This document shows, in pieces, positions 52,686 through 63,500 of a DNA stretch of 64,000 nt; the first letter of the stretch is position 1, and every line of letters starts with the position of its first letter. Location: positions 547,604 through 611,603 of the forward strand of contig JAFDZC010000018.1 of the NCBI GenBank assembly GCA_018267095.1. Direction: 5' to 3'. This DNA is from Bacteroidota bacterium (GTDB lineage Bacteria > Bacteroidota > Bacteroidia > Flavobacteriales > Flavobacteriaceae). Made by a program: the position numbers and the translations under genes. The notes under the pieces were generated by a model. The model did not search any database. It saw nothing but the letters and a program-made list of their open reading frames with translations, and was not told the DNA's origin.

Positions 52686-55600
52686 ATGATGAATAATAGA
52701 AATAACAAAGAAAAAAATCTAATCAAAAGATTTGACAAAATCTCGATTGGATTGGCTTCTCCGGAATCAATCTTAGCCGAATCAAGAGGCGAGGTGCTTA
52801 AGCCGGAAACCATTAACTATAGAACCCATAAGCCAGAGCGCGACGGACTTTTCTGTGAGCGTATTTTTGGGCCGGTAAAAGACTTTGAATGTGCTTGTGG
52901 TAAATATAAAAGAATCCGTTACAAAGGAATCATTTGCGACCGTTGCGGTGTCGAGGTTACTGAGAAAAAAGTACGTCGTGACCGTGTGGGGCATATCAAT
53001 TTGGTCGTGCCGATTGCACACATTTGGTACTTCAGATCATTGCCGAACAAAATTGGTTACATCTTGGGCTTGCCATCTAAGAAATTAGATATGATTATCT
53101 ACTACGAAAGATACGTAGTAATTCAGGCTGGTATTGCCAAGCATCCTGACGGAGAGCCAATCGAAAAACTTGATTTCTTAACTGAAGAAGAATATTTGAA
53201 CATTTTAGATACGCTTCCGCAGGAAAATCAATACTTAGACGATACCGATCCAAATAAATTCATCGCCAAAATGGGTGCTGAGTGTATCATGGATTTGTTG
53301 GCCAGAACTGATTTGGATGCCTTGTCATACGAATTGCGTCACTCGGCCAACAACGAAACGTCTAAACAACGTAAAACAGAAGCGCTTAAGCGTTTGCAAG
53401 TAGTTGAATCTTTCCGTGAGTCTAATTTAGACCGCGAGAATCGTCCTGAGTGGATGATCATGAAAGTAATTCCGGTGATTCCGCCTGAATTGCGTCCGCT
53501 TGTGCCGCTGGATGGTGGTCGTTTTGCAACCTCTGATTTGAACGATTTATACCGTCGTGTGATCATCCGCAATAACCGTCTGAAAAGATTGATGGAGATC
53601 AAAGCGCCAGAAGTGATTTTGCGCAACGAAAAACGTATGTTGCAAGAATCAGTAGATTCATTGTTTGACAACACGCGTAAAGCTTCGGCTGTAAAAACTG
53701 AATCCAACCGTCCGCTTAAATCACTTTCTGATTCACTCAAAGGAAAACAAGGACGTTTCCGTCAAAACCTCTTGGGTAAACGTGTGGATTATTCGGCGCG
53801 TTCGGTCATCGTCGTCGGACCTGAGCTCAAAATGTACGAGTGCGGTCTTCCGAAAGACATGGCGGCTGAATTGTTCAAACCGTTTGTGATCCGCAAACTC
53901 ATCGAAAGAGGAATTGTCAAAACCGTTAAATCGGCTAAGAAAATCATCGATAAAAAAGAGCCTGTAGTTTGGGACATCCTTGAAAACGTAATCAAAGGAC
54001 ACCCGGTACTCTTGAACCGTGCTCCTACCTTGCACCGTTTGGGGATTCAGGCATTCCAACCTAAATTGATCGAAGGAAAAGCTATCCAGTTGCACCCACT
54101 TACTTGTACGGCGTTCAACGCGGATTTCGATGGTGACCAGATGGCGGTACACTTGCCATTGGGCCCTGAGGCAATTCTGGAAGCTCAATTGTTGATGTTG
54201 GCCTCGCACAATATCTTGAACCCTGCCAACGGAGCGCCGATTACGGTACCTTCGCAAGACATGGTTTTGGGTCTGTATTATATGACCAAAGAAAGATTGT
54301 CAACCCCTGAGCATAAAATCTTGGGTGAAGGTTTGACCTTCTATTCTGCTGAAGAAGTGAACATCGCTTTGAACGAAGGAAAATTAGAACTCAACGCTCG
54401 TGTGAAAATCAGAGCCAAAGATTTCAATGAAGAAGGTCAACTCGTTTGGAAAATCATTCAAACTACCGCAGGTCGCGTACTATTTAACGAAGTAGTTCCT
54501 GAAGCTGCCGGATATATCAACGAAGTATTGACTAAAAAATCTTTGCGTGATATCATCGGACGAATCCTTGCAGTAACAGATGTTCCTACAACGGCTGCGT
54601 TCTTGGACAACATGAAAGATATGGGATATAAATTCGCTTTCCGCGGAGGATTGTCATTCTCATTGGGTGATATCATTATTCCACAAAGAAAAGACGAATT
54701 AATCGCCGATGCTCGTGAGCAAGTTGAAGGAATCACCATGAACTACAACATGGGACTCATCACCAACAACGAGCGTTACAACCAAGTAATTGACGTTTGG
54801 ACTTCTACCAATGCAATGCTTACTGAATTAGCCATGAAAAACATCCGTGAAGACCAACAAGGGTTCAACTCGGTGTATATGATGTTGGATTCAGGAGCGC
54901 GTGGATCTAAAGAGCAAATTCGTCAGTTGACCGGTATGCGTGGACTCATGGCAAAACCGAAGAAATCAACTGCCGGTGGTGGAGAGATTATTGAAAACCC
55001 GATTCTTTCTAACTTTAAAGAAGGACTTTCAATTTTGGAATACTTCATCTCGACGCACGGTGCACGTAAAGGTTTGGCCGATACGGCGCTTAAAACGGCG
55101 GATGCGGGTTACTTGACTCGTCGTTTGCACGATGTTTCTCAAGATGTGATTGTCAACCAAGATGACTGCGGAACTTTACGCGGAATCGAGGTAACAGCAC
55201 TCAAGAAAAACGAAGAAATCGTTGAAAGTTTAGGAGAGCGTATCTTGGGTCGTGTGGCTTTGAACGATGTGGTAAATCCATTGACTTCTGAAATCATGGC
55301 TTATGCCGGACAACAAATCACCGAGCATATTGTTCGCGAAATCGAAGCCTCTCCGTTGGAAGCTGTTGAAGTTCGTTCAGCCTTGACTTGTGAAGCGCAC
55401 AAAGGAATTTGCGCTAAATGTTACGGTCGTAACTTGGCTACTGGTAGAATGACCCAAATTGGTGAAGCGGTTGGTGTAATCGCCGCTCAATCGATTGGTG
55501 AGCCGGGTACACAGTTGACACTTCGTACCTTCCACGTGGGTGGTACGGCAGGAAACATTTCTGAAGAATCAAGCTTGGTAGCACGTTTTGACGGTCGTAT

Positions 55601-56993
55601 CGAAATCGAAGACTTAAAAACGGTTAAAGGCGAGGATTCAGAAGGAAACACTGTAGATATCGTTATTTCACGTTCAACCGAGCTCAAACTCGTTGATCAA
55701 AAAACAGGTATCGTACTCAATACACACAATATTCCATACGGTTCTAGCATTTTTGTAAAAGACGGAGATGCTATTGCCAAAGGTGATACGATCTGTAAGT
55801 GGGATCCATACAACGGGGTAATTGTTTCTGAATTTACCGGAAAAATTGCTTACGAAGATTTAGAGCAAGGTCAATCATTCCAAGTAGAAATTGACGAGCA
55901 AACCGGATTCCAAGAAAAAGTAATTTCTGAATCGAGAAATAAAAAACTCATCCCAACCCTTTTGGTATACGGAAAAGATGACGAGCTTATTCGTTCGTAC
56001 AACTTACCGGTAGGGGCGCACTTGATGGTTGAAAACGGCGAGAAAATTAAAGCGGGTAAAGTACTCGTGAAAATTCCGCGTCGTTCCTCAAAAGCAGGTG
56101 ATATCACCGGAGGTCTTCCGAGAATTACCGAGTTGTTAGAGGCTCGTAATCCATCGAATCCTGCGGTTGTTTCTGAAATTGACGGAGTAGTTACGTTTGG
56201 AAAAATCAAACGTGGTAACCGCGAAATTGTCATCGAATCTAAGTTTGGTGAAATCAAGAAATACTTGGTGAAATTATCCAGCCAAATCTTGGTGCAAGAA
56301 AATGACTTCGTAAGAGCCGGTGCTCCGCTTTCAGACGGTGCCATCACGCCAGAAGACATCCTTAGAATTCAAGGTCCTTCAGCGGTACAACAATACTTGG
56401 TAAACGAGATTCAAGAAGTGTATCGTTTACAAGGGGTAAAAATCAACGATAAACACTTTGAGGTAGTTATCCGTCAGATGATGCGTAAAGTGCGCGTAGA
56501 AGACCCGGGAGATACTTTATTCCTTGAAGAGCAACTTATCCACACCAAAGACTTTATCGACGAAAACGATAAACTCTACGGAATGAAAGTGGTGGTTGAT
56601 GCCGGAGATTCTGACAACCTTAAACCGGGACAAATTGTAACGCCACGTCAATTGCGCGATGAGAATTCATTGCTCAAACGTGCCGACAAAAACTTGGTGT
56701 CTACTCGCGATGTAATTACCGCCACGGCTACGCCGATTTTGCAAGGTATTACCAGAGCGTCGTTGCAAACCAAGTCATTTATCTCGGCTGCATCGTTCCA
56801 AGAAACAACCAAAGTATTGAACGAAGCTGCAGTTGCGGGTAAAGTTGATATGCTCGAAGGTTTGAAAGAAAATGTAATTGTCGGACATAGAATCCCTGCC
56901 GGAACCGGTATGCGCGATTATGATCACACGATTGTAGGATCTAAAGACGATTACAACGAAATGATGGCTAATAAAGAAGAATACATTTACTAG
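52686..56993 (+). CDS. rpoC: RNA polymerase beta' subunit
   Basis: A 1435-residue subunit. The N-terminal zinc site is [20 protein letters not shown], the active-site metal loop is [19 protein letters not shown], and the second zinc site is [15 protein letters not shown] followed by [19 protein letters not shown]. The length is typical for Bacteroidota. An ATG-ATG start (MMNNRNN) leaves one codon ambiguous. DUF3467 follows two bases after the stop. Confidence 0.98.
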   Translation: MMNNRNNKEKNLIKRFDKISIGLASPESILAESRGEVLKPETINYRTHKPERDGLFCERIFGPVKDFECACGKYKRIRYKGIICDRCGVEVTEKKVRRDRVGHINLVVPIAHIWYFRSLPNKIGYILGLPSKKLDMIIYYERYVVIQAGIAKHPDGEPIEKLDFLTEEEYLNILDTLPQENQYLDDTDPNKFIAKMGAECIMDLLARTDLDALSYELRHSANNETSKQRKTEALKRLQVVESFRESNLDRENRPEWMIMKVIPVIPPELRPLVPLDGGRFATSDLNDLYRRVIIRNNRLKRLMEIKAPEVILRNEKRMLQESVDSLFDNTRKASAVKTESNRPLKSLSDSLKGKQGRFRQNLLGKRVDYSARSVIVVGPELKMYECGLPKDMAAELFKPFVIRKLIERGIVKTVKSAKKIIDKKEPVVWDILENVIKGHPVLLNRAPTLHRLGIQAFQPKLIEGKAIQLHPLTCTAFNADFDGDQMAVHLPLGPEAILEAQLLMLASHNILNPANGAPITVPSQDMVLGLYYMTKERLSTPEHKILGEGLTFYSAEEVNIALNEGKLELNARVKIRAKDFNEEGQLVWKIIQTTAGRVLFNEVVPEAAGYINEVLTKKSLRDIIGRILAVTDVPTTAAFLDNMKDMGYKFAFRGGLSFSLGDIIIPQRKDELIADAREQVEGITMNYNMGLITNNERYNQVIDVWTSTNAMLTELAMKNIREDQQGFNSVYMMLDSGARGSKEQIRQLTGMRGLMAKPKKSTAGGGEIIENPILSNFKEGLSILEYFISTHGARKGLADTALKTADAGYLTRRLHDVSQDVIVNQDDCGTLRGIEVTALKKNEEIVESLGERILGRVALNDVVNPLTSEIMAYAGQQITEHIVREIEASPLEAVEVRSALTCEAHKGICAKCYGRNLATGRMTQIGEAVGVIAAQSIGEPGTQLTLRTFHVGGTAGNISEESSLVARFDGRIEIEDLKTVKGEDSEGNTVDIVISRSTELKLVDQKTGIVLNTHNIPYGSSIFVKDGDAIAKGDTICKWDPYNGVIVSEFTGKIAYEDLEQGQSFQVEIDEQTGFQEKVISESRNKKLIPTLLVYGKDDELIRSYNLPVGAHLMVENGEKIKAGKVLVKIPRRSSKAGDITGGLPRITELLEARNPSNPAVVSEIDGVVTFGKIKRGNREIVIESKFGEIKKYLVKLSSQILVQENDFVRAGAPLSDGAITPEDILRIQGPSAVQQYLVNEIQEVYRLQGVKINDKHFEVVIRQMMRKVRVEDPGDTLFLEEQLIHTKDFIDENDKLYGMKVVVDAGDSDNLKPGQIVTPRQLRDENSLLKRADKNLVSTRDVITATATPILQGITRASLQTKSFISAASFQETTKVLNEAAVAGKVDMLEGLKENVIVGHRIPAGTGMRDYDHTIVGSKDDYNEMMANKEEYIY

Positions 56994-56995
56994 TT

Positions 56996-57310
56996 ATGAA
57001 CGATTCTAATCAACCACAGCAAGGACAAATCAATATCGAGATTGATGAGGCAATGGCCGAAGGAATTTATTCCAACTTAGCTATTATCAATCATTCTCCT
57101 TCAGAATTTGTTGTAGATTTTGTTTGTATTATGCCCGGAACACCGAAGGCAAAGGTAAAATCAAGAGTGGTGTTGACGCCGCAGCACGCCAAACGGTTGG
57201 TGAAAGCTTTGGCCGAAAATGTTCACCGCTTTGAAATGGCACACGGAGAAATCAAAGACTCCGAGCATCCGCCGATTCCTTTGAACTTTGGACCCACGGG
57301 TCAAGCATAA
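56996..57310 (+). CDS. DUF3467 family protein
   Basis: A 104-residue cytoplasmic protein: GQINIEIDEAMAEGIYSNLA, HSPSEFVVDFVCIMPG, KVKSRVVLTPQHAKRLVKAL. DUF3467 proteins are commonly found after rpoC in Bacteroidota; the function is unknown, but constant linkage suggests a relation to transcription (inference). Starts 2 bases after the rpoC stop; a terminator follows immediately. Confidence 0.92.
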   Translation: MNDSNQPQQGQINIEIDEAMAEGIYSNLAIINHSPSEFVVDFVCIMPGTPKAKVKSRVVLTPQHAKRLVKALAENVHRFEMAHGEIKDSEHPPIPLNFGPTGQA

Positions 57311-57314
57311 AGAT

Positions 57315-57347
57315 AAAAGCCTCCTCAAAAGGGAGGCTTTTTTATTT
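57315..57347 (+). terminator. Terminator of the rpo superoperon
   Basis: Ten-bp stem aaaagcctcc / ggaggctttt, seven-base loop and a T-rich tail, five bases after the DUF3467 stop. Confidence 0.92.
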
Positions 57348-57588
57348 TGGAGTTTTAAAATTCAAATTAATCTTTATTGCGCTTCGAAAAAGAGAAAGCC
57401 AAAAAAATAAACCTACATTTTTTATAATTTATCAACACGAAAACGTTATAGTTTTCTAATTTAAAAATCAGATGTTAAAAGGCAGTTAAAAAATATTTAA
57501 GTTTATGAGCCAAACAAAGCAAAATACTTGGTTCTAGCTTTTTAGCTATTTAAGAATCAGGTTGTTTTTTAATCAAACTCATTCATTT
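57348..57588. other. AT-rich intergenic region upstream of the giant surface protein
   Basis: About 240 bases with no gene and no perfect TAnnTTTG box. Only AT-rich sequence and short direct repeats are visible; the promoter of the following gene could not be located. Confidence 0.4.
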
Positions 57589-60500
57589 ATGGAAAGAAAA
57601 CTCCACCGCGATTTTACTGCTTTGCCCCATCTTTTTATCAAACAAATTTTCTTGATTGTTTTTCTGGTTCTGAGCGTATTTGGGCTCAGGGCACAATCTC
57701 CGGTTTACTTCTCAAGCGGCAACTACAATCCGCCCAATAACTGGAATCAAAACGCAGCCAGTTTGATGTCAACCATTGCAGGTACCAACATTGCTATTGT
57801 TACTCCCAATGGTTCCGGAAATCAATATTTCAGGTTTTACAGCGCCTTGTCCGGCGGAACGAATTTTTCTCCGAACAGCACGACTAGTGACATCCTGTTG
57901 GCGGCCAATAGCATCAACACTTTGCAAACCAATACAGGTAATGGAAGTAAGGCCTATTACATGAATTTGGCCAGTCCGTTTGCCGCTACACGCGTTGTTT
58001 TTAAAACCGTTGGCTCTGGAACAACAGCGCGCGTTGCTGCGTTTGAAATTCAAGGCCCACTCAGAACGATTAGTTCAGCTTCAAGAAGCATTACCACACC
58101 CAATCAAAGTCAGTCTGTGACCGTTACTGCCAATCTCGACGGTTCGCTGTCAACAGGTCAAGGCGTTTGGCTCAGATATACCACCAATAATTACAGTTCT
58201 TCAACAGTGGTACCCATGACCGGTTCAGGAACAACCTATACCGCTAGTATTCCGGCACAAGCTGTGGGTGCGACGGTTTCGTATTATTTATTCACTTCGG
58301 GTAAACCGGCTTCCATAGCTCATGCTGATGCTGATTTGATGACCATCAATTTAAACAACAATTCGGGTTCGAATTACAGTTACACAGTTGATTCTGCTCC
58401 TGCAGCTCCGGCGCAACCAAGCGCCATTTCAGGAAGTACCGTAGTTTGCAACGGATCTTCACAAACCTACAGTGTTACCAACGATACCAATGCCACCAGT
58501 TATATTTGGACATTACCTTCAGGCTGGACCGGTTCAAGTTCAACCAACAGCATTACCGTAACGGCTTCTTCCACAGGAGGAACGATATCGGTAGTGGCAC
58601 AAAACGCACAAGGAACCAGTCCTTCAAGTTCGTTAACCGTTAGTGTGGCTACAGCAACTTCGATTAGTTCACAACCTTCAACATCTTCGCAAAACTTGTG
58701 TTTGGGAACATCCGCTACCGCATTATCTGTTACGGCTAACGGAAGTAGTTTGACCTATCAATGGTACCGAAATACTTCGGCTTCTAATTCTGGTGGAACG
58801 CTCATCAGCGGAGCTACCTCATCTAGTTATACACCAACTTATACCGGAGGTACAGCTTATTATTATTGCGTTGTAGGCGGAGCTTGTGCGCCAACCTCGG
58901 TGACCAGTAATGTTTCAGGAGCCATCACGATTGGCGGATTCCCGAATGACACGGCCACTTACACTATTTCGAATGGTGGAAACGGTGGTCAAGGTTTTGG
59001 CGCTTGGGCCTATTCAGTTACCGGAAGCGGAGGTACATTTACCGGCGGTTCTGACGTTGGAACTGCTTGGGGTATTTATGCCAATTCAGGCGGAGTCACC
59101 ACAGCGAATCGTCCTTTTGCTGCTGAACTTTCTATCGGACAAACGGTAAGTATGGGCTTTGATAACGGAAATGTAGATACCGGAAACAAAGTCGGATTCA
59201 GACTCAGAAATTCAAGCGGTAACGTTTTGATGGAATTCAGAATCATCGGTGGTGCTACTCAATATTCCTTATATGACGGAGTCGGAAGCACGGTTAATGA
59301 TACTGGAGTAAACTTCACAACCGCTGGTTTAAGTAATATTACTTTGGCTTACACGGCTGCGAATACTTATGCGATTTCAATTACCCGCTCAGGAGTGACT
59401 ACGGTTCTCAATGGTCGTACTTTTGCAACCGTTACCGGAGGGCAAGTTCCTGCTTCGATTGAGTTTTTCAACAGCAATGCGGGCAATGGCTCTACCAATA
59501 ATTTCTTTTTTAATAATTTAACAGTCGGTTATCCAAAGATTTTTGTACAACCTTCAACCAGCGCACAAACTATCTGTTTGAACGGTTCGTCAACTGCTTT
59601 GTCGGTTTCGGCTTACGGAAATAGTTTAGGTTATCAATGGTACAGCAATCCTGGAGCGGTTATAATCAGTGGCGCCAATGCTTCTACTTATTCCCCGCCA
59701 ACCAACGCGGTAGGTTCAAAAACTTATTACTGCGTGGTGAGTTATACCGGAAGTTGCGGCAGCGCTTCGAGCTTGACTTCGGCTTCGTCGGGAACTGTAA
59801 CAGTAAAAGCTTTGCCAACCGCCACAATTTCAGCTTCGAGCGCTTCGGCTTGCTTGAACGGAACTTCACCGAATATAGTTTTTAATGGCTCTGGCGGAAC
59901 AGCTCCGTATACTTTTACTTATAAAATCAATTCAGGCAGTAACCAAACCGTAACAACAACTTCTGGGAACAGTGTTTCGGTTCCGGTGGCTACTTCGACC
60001 TTAGGTACTTTTATCTATGAATTGGTCAGTGTTCAAGACGCAGCAACTCCATCGTGTTCTAACCCACAATCAGGCTCAGCATCCGTAACGGTGGGTAATC
60101 CAGCTACGTATTACGCCGATGCCGATGGAGATGGTTATGGAAATATAGCCGTTCCGGTTCAAAGTTGTGATGGATTGCCACCGATGTATGGCGGATATCC
60201 TGCTGTGACCGATACAACCGATTGCAACGATAACGACGCACTTCAACACGCTTTATTTTCATTTTATTTAGATCAGGATGGCGATGGCTACGGAATTGGT
60301 TCTTTGGTGTCTGTGTGCGCCTCTGATGCCTTCACGCCGCCGACAAATTATTCAACCAACAACACCGATTGTAATGATGCCGATGTCAATTACTATCAAA
60401 CCTATCCGTTTTATGTAGATGCAGACGGCGATGGCTATGGAACCGGAAGTTTGGTGCCAGTCTGTGCGATGTTTGATTTTCTGCCACCAAACAACTATTC

Positions 60501-63500
60501 TTTAGACAATACCGACTGTGACGACAGCAATGCGCTCAAGCATACTACATTTACTTTTTATGTTGATGCCGATGGCGACGGATATGGTTCTACAACTACA
60601 GATTTAGCTTGCGCTGTTGATGCCAATACACCGCCTTCGGGATATTCGGTTTCTGATACTGATTGTGATGATGCGGATAATACCAAACACGCACTTTTTG
60701 CTTTCTATGTGGATGGTGACAGCGACGGATTCGGAAGCGGTGCTCCTGAAATGCTCTGCGCGGCCAATGCCAATGCAGCGCCTGCGGGTTATTCAGCAGA
60801 TAATACCGATTGCGACGATGCTGATAACTTAAAGCACACTACTTTTTCTTTTTATGTAGATGCAGATAACGACGGTTATGGAACCGGAACCCCAACCCAA
60901 GCTTGTGGCGAAAACGGAACCACAGCTCCGAGTGGCTATTCATTGGTTGATGGTGATTGTGATGATGCAGATCCGTCAGTATACAGAAATAATCCTTTGT
61001 ATTATGATTCAGATGGTGATGGTTATGACGGCGGTTCTGTTCCGGGAATAACTTGCTACGGAGCCTTGCCTCCGGGAACTTCGCTTACCACTTTGGGCAG
61101 TGATTGTAATGACAGCGATAACTCTGTTTTTCAATCCGCATCTTTGTACACCGATGTAGATGGCGACGGATACACCTTGGCCGGTTCAGTTCCTACTTGT
61201 TATGGGGCTAGTCTGCCTATCGGAACTTCTCTGACCAGCTTAGGTTTGGATTGCGATGATAACAATGCTGCAATTTATCAAGCAGTCAATTTATATGTTG
61301 ATTTAGATGGAGATACCTTTACCAACGGGCCATCAAACATCAGTTGTATTGGTGCTACACTGCCTTTTGGAACTACGTACATCAACAATCCAACCGATTG
61401 TGATGATCAAGATCCGAACAAACATGCCAGTTTCTATTTCTACCCAGATATGGATGGCGACGGATACGGAAGCGGTACTTCGGCATTGGTTTGTGCTGTA
61501 GATCAATGGACGCTGCCGAGCGGTTATTCAAATGATAATACCGATTGCGACGATACTGATTCAGCTATTTTCCAAAGTGCCTTTTTGTACACAGATGTAG
61601 ATGGTGACCATCATACGGTTGGTTTTGGATCAACGGTTTGTTATGGAGCTTCACTGCCTGCGGGAACTTCGCTCACTTCATTAGGTCAAGATTGTGATGA
61701 TAACAATGCGCTTGTCTTCCAAAGCTCACAAGTGTATGTTGATGCCGATAATGACGGTTACACCGTGGGTGGTCTTATGACAATTTGTTACGGAGCGACT
61801 TTACCAAGTGGTTACGCTTATAACGCTTCAGGTGCAGAAGATTGTAACGACAATAATGCAGCTGTTTACCAAAGTAATCTTTTATATACCGATGCTGATG
61901 CCGACGGATACGATGCCGGTTCAGCGACAGTCTGCTACGGAGCCACTTTACCTAATGGAACTTCATTGAGTTCTTTGGGTTCTGATTGTGACGACACCAA
62001 CAATTTGTTGCATCAATCGACTACGTTATATGCCGATGTTGATGCTGATGGTTTCGGAACATCAACCCCGACTTTGGTTTGTGCTCCGGTAAGTTGTGCA
62101 TCGACCAACACGATTGCGGTTAAATTCCGCGTGAACATGTCTGCTGAAACGGTTGAAGCAGGCGGAGTGCATGTTGCAGGAAACTTTGCTTCGCGCGGCT
62201 CAACTTCGCTTCCAACTGATTGGTCACCAAGCGCTGCCGGAAGCCAATTAAAATCTGTTGGAAACAATGTGTATGAGTTAACGGTCTTGTTTCCATCCTC
62301 GGCTGCCGGACAACAACTTCAATATAAATTCTTGCGCAACAACACTTGGAATTCAGGTGCAACACAATATAGCGAACAGAATATTTCTACCGTATGCGGA
62401 ATCAACGGTGGTGGCGGAAACTTTAATCGTGTACTTACTTTGCCAAGCCAATTTATGTTGGTAGAAACAGCTTATGATCAATGCCCGAGCAGTGCCGTTA
62501 ACTACCTGTGTGATAATACCGATTGTAATGACAGCAATGCGGCGATGCATGCTACTTATGAGTTTTACACCGATGCTGATCACGACAATTACGGTACGGG
62601 AAGCGCAGTAATGGTTTGCGCCATCAATGCGGTTTCGCCACCTACAGGATATTCTGTTAACAACACCGATTGTGACGACAACAATATTTTGGTGTACAGA
62701 ACCGGTGATTTATTTACCGATGCCGATGCTGATGGTTATACCCTTGGAGCAGCTCTTACTATGTGTTACGGTGCTGCGGTTCCTGCGGGCTACTCGGCGA
62801 CTTCTTTGGGCGAAGATTGCGATGATGCTGATGCTAATAAATACCAAGTTGGATTGTTATACACTGATGCAGACGGTGATGGTTATACCGTAGGAGCTGC
62901 CGTGGCGATATGCTACGGAAATACCGTTCCTGCCGGATATTCATTGACATCAAATGGCGAAGATTGTGATGATGCTGATGCTAATAAATACCAAGTTGGA
63001 TTGTTATACACTGATGCAGACGGTGATGGTTATAGCGTAGGAGCTGCCGTGGCGATATGCTACGGAAATACCGTTCCTGCCGGATATTCATTGACATCAA
63101 ATGGCGAAGATTGCGATGATGCTGATTCAAATAAGTTTCAATCAGGTTTGTTCTACGTTGATGCTGATGCTGATGGCTACACGGTTGGTTCGGCAGTAGA
63201 AGTTTGCTATGGATCGGGTTTACCTGTAGGCTATAATCCTTTTACAAATGGTGAAGATTGTGACGATGCTGATGCTTCAAAATATCAAACTGCGATGGTT
63301 TATATCGACGCTGATAGTGACGGTTATACCTTAGGTTCGGCAGCATCAATCTGCTACGGAATCAGTATTCCGGTTGGCTACTCATTTACTTCTAACGGCG
63401 AAGATTGTGACGACACCAATGCAGCTATCTATCAATTCGCTACTTACTATGTAGACGCTGATGGTGATGGATGGGATAACGGAACAGCTTCGGTTTGTTC

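Noticed and set aside
54458-54739. Minus-strand frames within rpoB and rpoC (also 51164-51706, 53733-54257, 55871-56359)
   Set aside because: They are opposite-strand shadows caused by strong codon bias in essential genes.
59637-61501. Short plus-strand frames rich in Met/Ile within the giant repeat gene
   Set aside because: They are alternative frames of the Asp/Gly-rich repeats; the main frame is open across the full region with a signal peptide and conserved repeats.
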